From: Thelephora terrestris
Taxonomy: Eukaryota > Basidiomycota > Agaricomycetes > Thelephorales > Thelephoraceae
Assembly (NCBI GenBank): GCA_015956445.1
Contig: WIUZ02000008.1
Coordinates: 1,736,001 to 1,800,000, forward strand
Direction: 5' to 3'
DNA length: 64,000 bases
Shown: one piece after another, positions 24,551 through 36,300 of the stretch
How positions within the stretch are numbered: position 1 is the first letter of the stretch
Layout: each line of letters begins with the position of its first letter
Program-made: the position numbers and the translations under genes
The notes under the pieces: generated by a model
What the model was told of the DNA's origin: nothing
The model's database searches: none
Seen by the model: only the letters and a program-made list of their open reading frames with translations

Positions 24551-25234
24551 TCATCCCCTTTCACCCGTTCGCGGGCACGATTCCAAGGACGCAAAGGATG
24601 ACTGGGAAAAGCCTGTGAGCGTGGGATTGATGCGAGCATGAGCTCCGGGGAGGATCAACGGCCTACGAGGAGCGAGGGAGGGCTGAGATTGCGCTTGGGC
24701 CTGTCGTTGAGCTTGGGCCTGGGCCTGTTGTAGAGCTTGCATCGCGGTCACTCTCGCCATGTACGGATTCGGAGCGTAGTTATACTGCTGAACAGTCGCA
24801 GGTTGTTGCATGTGTTGCCCAGAGACGACTCCCGGTTGCTGACCGGGAGGCATCGGTGATCGCGAAGTCTGTGGGATGCTCCCATTGAGCGGAGTAGGTC
24901 GAGCGGCGTTCGCGGCGGTCTGAGGATGCTGCGGCATTGTGCCCCAAACGGCGTTAATATTGACAGGCGTTCCGTTGGACGTGAGGCCCTGTGCCTGTTG
25001 GGTTTGCCCGTACCGAGCGGCGACAGCCAATTGCTGTTGGTGAAGATACATCTGCATCTGCTGTTGTTGACTGGCGGTCATCTGTTGAGGCTGTTGCCCC
25101 GAATGATCGGTTATGGGTGTAAACGGCATGATTGGAGAACACCTGCTTACCTTCTTCTGGGACGGGGGCAGACTTGAAGTTGATACTGCAGGCGAAGGAA
25201 AACCCGGATGTGTCGCGAGAGGCGGAGTTTCCAT
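24551..25234 (-). pseudogene. Glutamine-rich gene fragment inside the Plavaka element, probably captured
   Basis: A 227-codon open frame is rich in Gln, Ala, Pro and Met (for example QQPQQMTASQQQQMQMYLHQ and ALQQAQAQAQRQAQAQSQ). The composition and spacing resemble low-complexity activation or scaffold regions of fungal transcription co-regulators such as SWI/SNF, SAGA or Mediator subunits. I cannot name the parent gene. It sits between the left terminal repeat and the transposase 3' end, has no recognisable folded domain, and is oriented with the transposase. Capture of a host gene fragment by the transposon is my inference. An alternative is an element-encoded accessory protein. Confidence 0.4.
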
Positions 25235-25665
25235 TGGGATGAGGTGAGGTTCAAACGATGACCTTCGAGGCTGTTCGGTGGTGTTTTCATCGCGTCCGAG
25301 CCTGAATGTACTGCGAGATGGGTGGGGAGGTTCTGCGTTGCATCAGCCAATGACCTCCATGGTTCGTTCTATGGCGTTTGTGAACTTATCGATAATCATC
25401 GGCGCGCTGGGTGCAACATTTGGCTGCCCCCAAGGGTGAGAGCACCTGCCGTCCTTCATCTTGTTGGTCCTCCGAAGAGAAAATCTTCCTTGACCAACAA
25501 TCCAGAGCTGATTTGCAGTCTCGGCAGAGAGACTTGGTGGGCACGAGGGTGCAACACCAGAGGAAACAGATAGAAAAGGTGTTGATGCGGCGTTCTCACG
25601 GTTACCACTTTTTCCGCTCGCACGTAATTCACTCAGATTACACTTGTGGTCTATCCTTCTTCATA

Positions 25666-28600
25666 TCATGAGTTACTCATAACATAGTACATGTGCCTAT
25701 CTGAGAATGGGTTAAGGTAGAAAGCAGCACACTTTTCTAGCACGTTGACTGATGTCCAGTGCTCTGGAACTGTCGGTCCAAACTTGGGGAGGAGGTGAAT
25801 GCTGCGCCTAATTGAGGACACTGGGACAACGCTCGTGATGCGGTCGTTACCATCGAATGCGCGGCTTAGCTTCAGCATACCATGTTTGGGATCCGGCGTC
25901 GAGAACTTTGTGAACCATTCGATGTAGGCAAGATGTTCATCTTTGGTCCCTGGTAGTGCGAATATAACTCGGACTTGGCCCGCCCGGGATCCTTCTTGTA
26001 TATTAGTCTTGTAGCCTGAGCCATCGGGATCAAGAGCGCACCTTGCAACCCAGTCCCAATCTCTCCATTTGACTCAACATTTAGAAGTGCCGTGTCGAAG
26101 CGCGCAGGAATCAAGGTCTTCCGTTTTGACTGCCGCTCAGGTCGTGCATGGATTGCGTCCAACGTAAGGAACTTTGACTGTTCCAGGTCCGTAGGAACGG
26201 TGAACTTGAGTTTGTGGTAGACGGGCAATGAAGTGAAGGGGAGGGCCATGTATAGAACTCGTTGCTCAAGTTGATATCGGGTGAGGGGCGTCCCGGTGTG
26301 CCGTGAAATGACGAGATACCGACAAAGTGCTTCCCGAAAAAATGTGGCACCATAATTGTTCGTGATGTCATCCAAGTCGACAGCCTTGACTGAAGGCCAC
26401 TTCGCGATTGTTAGTGTTCCGTTGAATTCCATAGATGTTGGTCGGAGCACAACAGTCAAGTTGCCAGACTGCCAGTCGAGGTAACTCTGATGTTGTAACA
26501 CCTTTTCCTTCCGCTCCAACCAAACTGTCATTTGCCTATATTCGTCACGATGGTTTGTTGCCCGGTACGCATCCTTTGCCAAGTCGATATGGAGACGTTC
26601 CGTGTATTCTGTGTTATAGTTGTCTGTTGTCCCGAAAAGCTGAATGGATTCAACGTAGTGTGCGAGTGAGTGTAACTTGGGGAGGTTGAAATCGTCCCGA
26701 ATGCCGAGGTCAACGAAAACCTGCTTGTGTTTGTGAAATTCTTCAAGGGATTTTTGTAGGAGGCGAAGGGTTTCAGAGGTATGTAGTGGGTACTGAGCCA
26801 GATATAAAAAATCGAGGAGGGAACGAATACATTGGATGAGGGGTAGGGGAGATCTCCCATCTGGGAGTTTCAGGTCCACAACAAGCCCGAGGAGAATTCG
26901 ACACATATCCGCGTGCTCTTTCCCAGTTAGGCGGGAGAAAGATGATATTCCCTTTGAAAACATGCGGATGTTGTGATTTGGAGGGAGGCATTTGGCCCGA
27001 GCGTCAATTTCCTTTTGACCGAAGGCATTCTTGACCCAAGAAATGAGGTGCTTCATCATCCCCTGATACAGCTGGTGTAAGACGTCGGGCGTTATCGCAA
27101 GATAGATGTCGGAGTATGGAAGGGATTCCCAAAACGGATGGACGATCGGTTTGATCCCGGCCTCAGCGCATTTTGGGGCATACCCGCCAGGATCATTTTC
27201 GAATGTTGACAATGCGTCCAGGACCTTTGCGAGGTCCCGATACTCGTACTTGTCTTCCAACCGTCCAAGCTCTTCGCGTTTTGTAGGGCACTTGGGACAG
27301 TCACCGGTTTTGCATCCAGAAACGAGCACTTGTTCCGGGTAATCACCGACAAAGCAGGCAAATATTGGGAAGGTTCGATGAGTAATGCCATCACCGGTGG
27401 ACATGAGAACACCGGTTTTCCCTGCATGCTTCAACGGATCCACCATACGAGAGACACAATAGTGAAACAGATTTGCGACCATTCGGCGACGGGATGCCTT
27501 GTTCTGCACGTGGTGGAGCGGGGTCGTCGGAAGATAGCCAAGAAGGATGTGAGTACGTTGGGATGGCTTGCGGCGGAGTTCTTTGGGTATGTTGCCAATC
27601 GTCATGTAGACAGGGTATGCTGATTTTGTTCCAAACATAACTACCCGTGTCTTGTCGGAGGATATAAGGATTGGTAAAATCGTGGCACCAGGGAAGGTTT
27701 TTTCAAGTTCCTCCTGATATACATCAGAAAAATATTCAAAAGTGAGAGATTAAACACACTTGGAGCTTCCACCACCATTTGCCGGTGTGCATTTCTGAAT
27801 ATATTCGAGTCTTCTTGTCGGGTGAAGTATAGTGTTTCTCCGGGGCGTGCGTGAGAAACGGCGCAAGTTCAGGGTTGGCATAGAGCACACGGACACATTG
27901 GATGATATCGCGATGGTAAAATTCATATGTTTCTCCTGCGATCGTGACTTCTTCCCGGATAAATTGAGGAAGCCCACTCGGAAGTTTCTTGTCGATGATC
28001 TGATTGAGTTCTTCTGAGCTTGAGAATGAGAGACCGAGACGTTCAACAACCTGTGAGAGTGTCATTAAATATTAAATCTAATAAGACCAATTAACTTACG
28101 CCATTGATCTTCAATAGTTCTGAAAGAGCCGTTGAGCTTGGTCCGCGCAGTTTTGCCCACCGTGCTATCTCCCACTCTGTACGTGTTGAAAACGGGGCCC
28201 ACTCATCAGCGACACTGTCTTCTGAACTGAGCACACGAGAATATCCTGTGTAACCGGCGTGTCCCGGGCTTGCTTGTTTCCCCTCTCCGGCTCGTCTGCC
28301 AAATTTTACAACCACAGGTTTCTTGTCATGTTGCACCCCTGAAGTCATCAGAAACAAACTTATTCCAGTGCAAAGGCACTTACCCGGTTGTATGCCCGAG
28401 AGCCGAGGTTGCTCAGAATCTTCGGGACCACTGGGTGATGGCCGTGACGTGGGCCGTAACTGTGGTTCGCCTTCCTCATCAGAAGTTTCGGATTCGGTGT
28501 CTGGATCAACCATAGTTGCGGCGGGCTGGGATGAACGGTGAAATACCATCCCAAGCGATTGGTCCGCAGAATCCTCTCCAACCTCGTACTCTATCTCATC

Positions 28601-28987
28601 ATAATCACCATCTGTGTTTTCACAATCGCTCATAGCGTCATCCCCGTCCTCGCCGTAGTCACTGCCACTTTCGTCGTGGTAATTCCCGTTGGTATCGCTG
28701 TTATTATTGCCATCGCTATTACTCTTGTCATGGTTGATGTTGGTAGGGCTTTGAAAAGGGGATGGGAAGGCGCTGGCCTGGGACGGGACCTGTTCGTTCA
28801 AGATGTCAAACATGGCGACGTCGGGAACTGGAGGGTGATGCAAAACTGAAGTGGTGGTGTACCCAGGCATAAGCCCATCTTGCAGTGAGCCGCAGTGGGG
28901 GTCATGAGAGAAACGTAGGTGGTTGGCGTAGCCTCCAGGGGAAAATTTTCGCCCACAGCCAGGGCAGGTGTCCGTCGCAGTGGCCAT
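25666..28987 (-). CDS. Plavaka-family transposase
   Basis: The start at 28987 gives an N-terminal C2H2-like finger, CPGCGRKFSPGGYANHLRFSH, then an acidic Ser/Asp/Asn-rich linker. Further exons encode RTEWEIARWAKLRGPSSTAL, HRDIIQCVRVLYANPELAPF and SEMHTGKWWWKLQ. The large exon 27638-25872 carries the catalytic core: SDKT just before AYPVYMTIGNIPKELRRKP, then CFVGDYPEQVLVSGCK with CPKCPTKREELG, PDVLHQLYQGMMKHLISW, and EYTERLHIDLAKDAYRATNH. These supply the expected acidic triad positions. The family-typical C-terminus (HLAYIEWFTKFSTPDPKHGM to NPFSDRHMYYVMSNS) lies in another frame down to 25666. The two frames join if the 26 bases 26016-26041 are removed (GT-AG ends), otherwise by a frameshift. 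It probably cuts and pastes its own element by recognising the terminal repeats. Confidence 0.85.
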
Positions 28988-29196
28988 TTGGTCAATGGAG
29001 AGCGCAACCTAGCGTGAGAGAAGGTGAAAAATATAAGCGAATTGACAGGACGGACCCAAGTGGATTCGGAAGCTGGTCCCAGAGTCTGGTCCAGCCGCAC
29101 GAACCTTATAAGGTATGGTGTCCGGTCCAACTCCGCACAACTTATAAAGCATAGTATGCGTGAGTATTTGTCCGCTGTCCCCAAAGTCCGTTCACC
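28988..29196. promoter_or_regulatory. Shared divergent promoter of the Plavaka transposase and DUF6532 genes
   Basis: Only 209 bp separate the two divergent start codons. This short region must contain both transcription starts, so the two element genes are probably co-regulated. No TATA box or other motif was assigned with confidence. Confidence 0.45.
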
Positions 29197-31355
29197 ATGT
29201 CCACTCGTCCCAAAAACACCCTTAGCAAACCTCCTCCGGGACCCGTCCCATCGCGCGTTACTCGTTCCAACAGAAAAGGTTCCAGCACAGACAACGCAAC
29301 TGGGACAAAGCGTAAGTTCTTTGTTCATCCCGACGACAGCCAAGTATTGGTCCTACCGTGTACCAGAGGTGCCCAAGCGGAAGATGCCGAATCCTCCCGC
29401 TGAAAAAGCGAACAAACGTGCCCACAAGGAGACACAAGAGATAAGCTCAGTGATAAGTCCCAGTAGCGAGAAGATCGCAAGCGGCTTTACCAACCCTTCA
29501 GAACGAGGTAAGTTAAGTGGCTGCTTTGTAACAGGTTCCATTGGTCCTTACCCGCAGTCATAGCCGCCCGCCAACCAGTCGTCGCGAACAAGGTGGGGCG
29601 GAAAGCGCCACCAAGACCCGAGTTGTCATTGGACTCTGACAATGAAGAAGACAGTGGTGCATTGAACACTTCTCTTCCAAATAAGAGGTGACTGACAACA
29701 TGCTAGATGGTAATCAGTCTCATGTAGGAAGTGACGAGGAGACAGCGGATATTCTGACCGCAGCAAATCTCCTTGAAGAAGTATGTGAATCACTTCTCCG
29801 AATCTAAACGATTAGTTGGTGATCTTTTGACCAGTACCCAGCACCTGTAAATGCAGCAACCCATGCACTGACAGATGGCCGGAATGCCAACGAGACTGCC
29901 GGGATTGATAGCAGCAATGCTCGGACCGAGAGCGAGGTGGTTCTCGAGCCAACCGTTCACGTCACGCACGGTGAAAAACGGATCAATAGGATTCTCGGTG
30001 AGGTGTGTACATTTCTCCTGTGTTTCAAAAAGGCAGTCTCGTGAGTATTTCTTGTGAACTAGGTTCCAGCCCTTGGCCATTCACAGAATGGTTCACCAAT
30101 CAACGCACCGATGGTTCCTGCCCAGTCGTCTGCACACCTGCCAGTGTACTCATCCCCTCATAGTATTGCATTGCTGCATCCGCCCAACACCAATACGCCC
30201 CCCGAATCGACCTTCGTTATCCACCCTGTAGTATCCCAACTCCCATCGGCATGGATAGTTGCTACGGATCTGGTGCAACGAGACGACGGTCTCTATCGAC
30301 AGTCTGACCAAATTCCTGAAATTCAGGCTTGCCTTTCAGCTACCGTGCAAAGGGCAAATGCAAATCTCGTGCTCACCAACGGATTCCCTGACTTGCCCAC
30401 TAGAGGCAAATGGCTGGCAAGTGCCTTGAAAATCGAATTGAGCGAACGCCGCAAAGGGAGCAATACCATCGTGATCGTGGACGACCGTGCAAGAAACGAT
30501 GAGCGGTATTTCAACCGACTCCAGTCGATGGTAACGTACTCGGTAGTGGCAACAACGTGGCGGCTGACGAGCTTGTGCTAGGTCACTGGCAGGTGGAGCG
30601 GATTCCGCCAGGGTATTATTGACGCAGTGCGGGAGCTCGTCAGCTCCCAAGAGTCAACTTACGGACTCTGGATGGACCCCGATGACAAGACGGAAGAGGG
30701 TGCGCAGAGGGTGCGTCAAGCTGCACGTGACCTTCTCGACGGAGACAGATACCATTTCGGGAAGACCTCAGCGGTAAGGAATGGAACAGATCACACTCCA
30801 CCAACCCCCTCACCCCTTCCTAGGGCGTCGTTGATACTGCCGCTCCATACCAGCACCCGGAGGTGATGGTGGCACTTGCATATTATTTCAAGGGTCGTGA
30901 TGCGGTGGGAATCCTGTTTGAGGAACAGCTGCCCAACGGGGAGCACGGGCACCAGGTTCCTGACGCCATGGTCGCATTGACTGTGACAGCTGTGAGTCGA
31001 CACACTTCTGCTCATAGATTTTTGGTGCTGACTCGCTCTCGTGAAAAGATACAGGTTGCTGTCGAGGAGACTGTTGCAGGACGGCATTCATCCTTCTCTG
31101 AGAAAGCCTATCGCGATAAATACCGGAGCCACATAGCCACAATCAATTTCGTGAAGAACCACAGTGACCGTGGCCTCAGGTATACTCGCATGATGTCTAA
31201 CATATACCAAGGAATGATGTGGGTTCCCTGACAGGTTCTCTATGGTCCACTTTCAGACGGCTGACGCTTTTCTAAGGGATTATCTAGAGCACGGACGTCC
31301 CACTCCGAAGGCTACAACCGTTATTGCGGTAGATGTAGACCGCATGGCGATCTGA
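29197..31355 (+). CDS. DUF6532 protein, accessory gene of the Plavaka element
   Basis: This multi-exon gene begins at ATG 29197 (MSTRPKNTLSKPPPGPVPS) with a disordered basic/acidic N-terminal half. The second half matches the DUF6532 pattern seen in Agaricomycete transposon-linked proteins: RFRQGIIDAVRELV, AARDLLDGDRYHFGKTS, HPEVMVALAYYFKGRDAVGI, DAMVALTVTAV, VEETVAGRHSSFSEKAYRDK. A 54-nt intron at 31180-31233 joins SDRGLR to FSMVHFQTADAFLRDYLEHG in frame and gives a stop at 31353-31355. Its role is unknown. Constant linkage to the transposase in a head-to-head pair suggests a function in transposition or DNA binding. The 5' exon borders are approximate. Confidence 0.6.
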
Positions 31356-31742
31356 TGGCAATCTCCTGGTGAACGGCTTCAAATGGCTTCTCAAAGGTTT
31401 AGAATTATCGTATTACATAGCACTAGTGTCCCCAGTCAAATATATACCCGCTGTGGAACGCATATAATACCCGCCCGAAGAAACGAGGCCCATAAGTGCG
31501 CTATACGTGCCCGATCAGGTGCCGAGCCAACACTACGAACATCCTAGGAACCAGTTAACCGTGGTTATCGCAGCACTATAGCCTTACTATTTCAACGCGA
31601 TCACATAGCAAGAGCCCAATATCCGAAAGTGATCGTATAGGAGGACTCCTATGGCGTAGCTATGCGATCGAAGGTGAATAGCTTCCACTAAGACCGGCTA
31701 GCTTCGACTAGCATCGCATAGTCGTGGAGATTTTTCCTGATG

Positions 31743-32130
31743 CAGGGCATCCCATGTATTCTCCGTTGCTTACTTCTGTGAATCCGCCATGACGACACAG
31801 CCGCCCGACGTGTAGGAACTCCTCCTGGAGGATATAAGATGAGGGGCCAAATGTGTGAGCTTTGCAAATCTTGGAAAGAAGCAGTAAACTCCGGTGGCGG
31901 AGTTTGTCATCGATCGGAGGCGCGTTTGGGCGAGGACCTGTCTCAAAGTTCGGCACCTTTATCCATCGCGCGCCTTAGGCTCGTTTGCTCGCTTTGTCGA
32001 GGAAATCGATGAATGTCTGAGCTTCATCTTCTTGCAGGTTCCTGGCAGCAGCGACTCTAGACGGACTGCTCAGGAGGGCCCGAAGTTCAGAGAGACTCGT
32101 CTGAAGTGATCTCTAACGAGGGAATCTTCG
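31743..32130 (-). pseudogene. TKL kinase paralogue 2, 5' portion, separated from the rest by the Plavaka element
   Basis: Minus-strand sequence equals the first exons of TKL kinase 1: MESWAKIPSLEITSDESL (about 32130), FIDFLDKASK, then DDKLRHRSLLLLSKICKAHT, SSYILQEEFLHVGRLCRHGG and GEYMGCP, stopping at the transposon terminus. Relative to paralogue 1, exon 1 has lost two bases just after the ATSDES-type stretch, which shifts the frame, so the gene was probably already decaying or decayed after the insertion. The fragment continues the 22921-24058 piece. Confidence 0.75.
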
Positions 32131-32164
32131 CCCAGGATTCCATATCTGACCCGCGCAATTATGT

Positions 32165-32400
32165 CCGATGGGACGTGTGGCTAAGGGCGTCGGAACTGTT
32201 GCTACCCCGAGACTCAGAATTGCTGGGGAACAGAGAGGGGGTCGACGTGGTAGTAGATAGCGGTGGTTAAGAGAGAGAGAAGAAGCGGGAAATAGGGAGA
32301 GTGCCGGGCAGAACGAGTTATCTTATTGAGAGTCATCTTATTGAGCAAAGGGGAGACGCATCGGCTCGTGTAGATGCGCTGTAATTAATCCACTTAGTAA
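32165..32400 (-). pseudogene. Fragment of the transposon accessory gene, 5' region
   Basis: This 230-bp stretch is similar, in the same orientation, to 22570-22800 (shared GGGCGTCGGAACT, then a purine-rich GAGAGAG/GGGAAA/AGGGAGAGTGC order, then GTAGATGCG). It therefore corresponds to the 5' flank and start of the accessory gene at 36690-36900. Together with 21600-22800 it brackets TKL kinase 2 as two same-orientation repeats. Confidence 0.5.
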
Positions 32401-33023
32401 CATAACATATATCGTACCTCGTCATCAACATCGCCGCTTCCGACCTCTCGAAACGCCCTTTCTGCCGTGACACTCAACACAACTGCAGAAGTGGCCCATT
32501 CCTCTTGGAGACTGCCGAGAGGATGATTGGAGCTGGGGGGGAGCGTATCGGTGCGGAGTCTGAGTTGGGTGAGGGACTTGAGAAAAAAAAACTCTAACTC
32601 AGTTGAACCATCCCGCAGGTCCTCTCAGGGGGGGCGCGGCAGCGCACCCAAGGAGTGACAAAAGTAACACAATCGGACAGAGCACAAGACCCCTCTCAGG
32701 CTCTCCCCGGCCTGTCGGTCGTGGGGATTAGCCGGCGGGCTTGTGAGGCTGTATGTGCGGGATCTGGAAAACCTATTTTGATACACCGATAGGCCATTAA
32801 GCCCAATTTTCGTTTACCTTTTGATGGGAGAGTCCGCCGCCCCGGCATCATGGCAGCATCGGACAGTTCGTACATTGGCTTCCATCAGGCCGTAGAATCG
32901 ACAAGTCCTTTGGTATCCAGGGATGTCAAGATCCCACGGCCAATAAGTACCAGCGACCATGATGATGGGGGCGAGTTTCGCAGGTCCTCGCTTTGCATTG
33001 GGCGTCTGGCCCCCAACGTTGAA
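32401..33023. other. Spacer before the CACTA-like element
   Basis: No gene is supported. The stretch is GC-rich, with a poly-A run near 32583. It ends at the target site of the 33024-39903 element (TTGAA at 33019-33023). Confidence 0.4.
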
Positions 33024-33055
33024 CCCCAGTGGAAAAACAGTCGAGCGTCAGCGAG
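33024..33055. repeat. Left terminal inverted repeat
   Basis: 32 bases beginning CCCCAGTGG and ending CAGCGAG. It is the perfect reverse complement of 39872-39903. Confidence 0.88.
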
Positions 33056-33372
33056 ACTGGTTGGTAACTGGCGAAGCGTCTGTTCCTGACGAACCCGGCC
33101 GACGACTGACGAAAACAAGTAAGTTCGCGTCTAGACCTGTCGATTCGGGACGATCCGATCCGCGTGATCTTAATAAACACGCGCCGTTTTTCTCAAGTTC
33201 AACGTAGATCAGGTGGGGCTAGAAATGTACTACGCCACTTCACAATATTTTGGGTTAATTAAACCGTGTTTTTATGTTTTTTTCGTATGCGAATAGAATT
33301 GCATTTTTTTCACTAAGTCTCTCATCTCGTCCAGGCGCACCGGTGCGCTCCCCCGTCCTGACATCCCCTCGG

Positions 33373-36300
33373 ATGCCTCCAAAGAACACAGAGTACTTCT
33401 GCCGTTGCGATAAATGCCATGGTGGAAAGGCCGTCGGGAAAACTGCATTTTACGGCCATGGAAACCGCCTGAGGAGGAAGCTTTCACAACGGACTCAGGA
33501 CAGGATACTCAGTCTACCTGAGATTACTCCCCACATTCGAAGACGACGGAGTCGACGTCAAAACGGAAGACTTCGAAGGACTTCCACCGACGGAGTTCCG
33601 TCCATTCCATCTAACCGAGCGTCTCAATCTGCCTCGGTGCGTACTAGATTAGATAGCTCGATATATGCGTCGAATATCAGTCAAGTCTCACTAAATTCAT
33701 GCTCAGAATACTGGGTCTGGCGTGGGACGTTCTCAGAACGATGAAACGTCCCCAGAAATACCTCAAATTCCCCCTCCTCGGGCCTCACTTGACCAGGAAC
33801 CCGACTTGCACCCTCCTCCACCTCCTCCCCTTGATACCATCGATTTTGACGACGATTATCCTCCCCCAGTCAATCCGATTGAGGCTATCAACCAGGGACG
33901 CTTTCCCCTTGACCAGATCCTCGAAGAATTTGATGAAAATGATCAAGGCGATGATCAGTCTCCGCCCGCCTCCAGGGATGCAGCGATACCCGCCTCTGGA
34001 AATACAATACCCGCCGCCTCTGGGAATACAGTACCCGCCTTTCTCGACGAGCTGCCTCCGGTTACCAATGATCCGGTTGTTCTTCCCAAGATTATTGAGT
34101 CCCTCAAGTTTATTGAGATGCTCGAGAACGCGACTCTCGAGTCTCAGCTCGCTCCCGAAGATCTTGATGCTCTCAGGAACCCTACCCCCCATCTCTCGAC
34201 TCCATCTGATGACCCGGACCTTCGCCTCTCAATCTCGTGCTTCATAGGCCTCATAAATAGCTCCCGGGAAGCCTACAAAACTATCTGTGAAGGTATTCAG
34301 GAGAGGTTTCCCACTGCTGAAATGCTTTCATATCATCGCGTCAAACAAGCGGTCCAGAACCTCTCTGGAATTATTACACTGAAGGACGACATGTGTGTTG
34401 ATACATGCGCAGCGTTTACGGGACCCTTCGCAGATCTCACATCTTGCCCTCGCTGCAAGAAGCCTCGCTACGATCCCGATCAGTTTGAGGCGAGTGAAGG
34501 GAAAATCAAGATCCCTCGGAGGCAGTTTTCCACCTTTCCCGTCGGCCCGCAAATCCAGGCGCGCTGGAAAAACCCAGAAACGGCGGAGAAGATGCTCTAC
34601 CGGCAGAGGCGAACGGCCGCAGGCGAGACTGAGGATTATGACGATATCCTCAGTGGCTCGGCATATCTCGATCGGGTTGCAGAGGGCGAAATCAAGGGGT
34701 ATGATACGCTACTCATGTTTTCTATAGACGGCGCGCAACTCTATCGAGACAAGAAATCAGAATGCTGGATTTACATTTGGATCTTGCTGGAAATGGCCCC
34801 TAACGAGCGCTACAAGGTTCGAAATATCCTCCCTGGAGGTATCATTCCCGGGCCGAAACCTCCTGAGCACCTCGATTCCTTCATGTTCCCCGGGCTCGCA
34901 CACGTCTCTGCACTTCAAAAGGAAGGCCTATCACTCTACGACTCCTACACGCGAACATTTCAAATCAGTATGCTCATCCTATTTTTAGTTCTAGCCGACG
35001 CTGTGGCTATGGCTAAACTCACCGGTTCTGTGGGTCATCACGGCAGAAAGGGATGTCGGCTCCTCTGTGATTTGCCCGGACGAAACAAACCTGGAGGACC
35101 TCATTTCTACCCTGCTATGCTTAGACCTGATCTCGACAACAACGATGACGATGACGGCGACGACGGCGACGACGATGATACCCCTGACCCATCGCATCCC
35201 GATGTCGACATCAACAACCTCCCTTCCCCTAGACCCGAGGCCTACAGACGAAACCTGAACCACGTGCTCACTTCACCGAATATCACTGAGTACAGAGCCC
35301 GTCGTCTTAAGACTGGAATCACAAAGCCAAGTATCTTCGACGGCCTTCCTCGAATTTTAGAGCTACCGGGCTGCTTCCCTGGTGACCTGATGCATCAGCC
35401 GGTTATAAATCTTCCGGGGCTTCTTTTTGATCTCTGGTGTCAACGCCCCAAACTTCGGAAGCACGACAAAGAGAGCGATTGGCCGTGGGCGGTACTCACT
35501 GGAGATACCTGGGTGAGACACGGGAAGACTGTCACAGAGGCCGGATGTTTCCTCCCTCGCTCATTCGACCGCGTCCCTCGCAATCCTCAGGAAAAGATTT
35601 CGAGTGGATATAAAGCTTGGGAATTTTTGGTGTACGTCTATATGCTAGGACCCGGGCTTTTTTACAACGTTCTGCCCGAAAAATACTACCTCCATTACTG
35701 CAAGCTCGTTCGAGGAATCCGACTTATTTATCAAAGATCTATTTCCCCGGAACAGCTACGGACCGCCCATCAAGCGCTCCTCGAGTATTGCATCGAGTTC
35801 GAGCATCTCTATTATCAAAGGAAGACAAATCGCCTTCACTTCGTGCGTCAAAGCATCCATTCGCTAACCCACCTCGGCCCCGAAACCGATCGACTGGGAC
35901 CTCTCTCGCTCTCGGCCCAGTGGACGATGGAACGCATCATCGGAGTTCTCGGTTCGCTTGTCAAGCAGCCATCAAACGCGTTCGCAAACCTTACGGAACA
36001 AGCGAAAAAGATGGTGTCTATCAACGCCTTGCTTGCCATGTGGCCGGACGTTGGGCGCAAGCTAAACAACCCAAGAGGATCGATAGATTTAGGCGGAGGT
36101 TATATTTTATTAGGACCCAAAGACGACACGCTGTACCGGATATCCTCTGCCGAAGAAGACGCCATCACCCGTTTCCTGGACGATGCGGTGCCTGCAGTCA
36201 AAACCCTTCACCGGTGGGGAAGACTCCAGATCTCCAATGGGCAACTTGCAAGGTCTCGTTGGAAGGAGATTGACCGTTCCAAGCGACTCGCGCGAACAGA

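Larger units (their letters stand above)
24059..31742. mobile_element. Plavaka-type (CMC) DNA transposon inserted in TKL kinase 2
   Basis: Boundaries are set by two signals that agree. Terminal inverted repeats begin CATCAGGAAAAATC at 24059, and their exact reverse complement ends at 31742. Imperfect similarity continues inward (CGACTA, then GCG) with GCGATGCTA-like subterminal motifs at both ends. In addition, the TKL kinase homology breaks at 24058 and resumes at 31743 with nothing missing. The 7,684-bp element carries a Plavaka transposase (minus), a DUF6532 gene (plus, head-to-head) and a glutamine-rich gene fragment (minus). Plavaka belongs to the CACTA/Mirage/Chapaev group known from Agaricomycetes. 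A target-site duplication is not evident; at most one C is shared across the junction. The element looks nearly whole. Confidence 0.8.
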
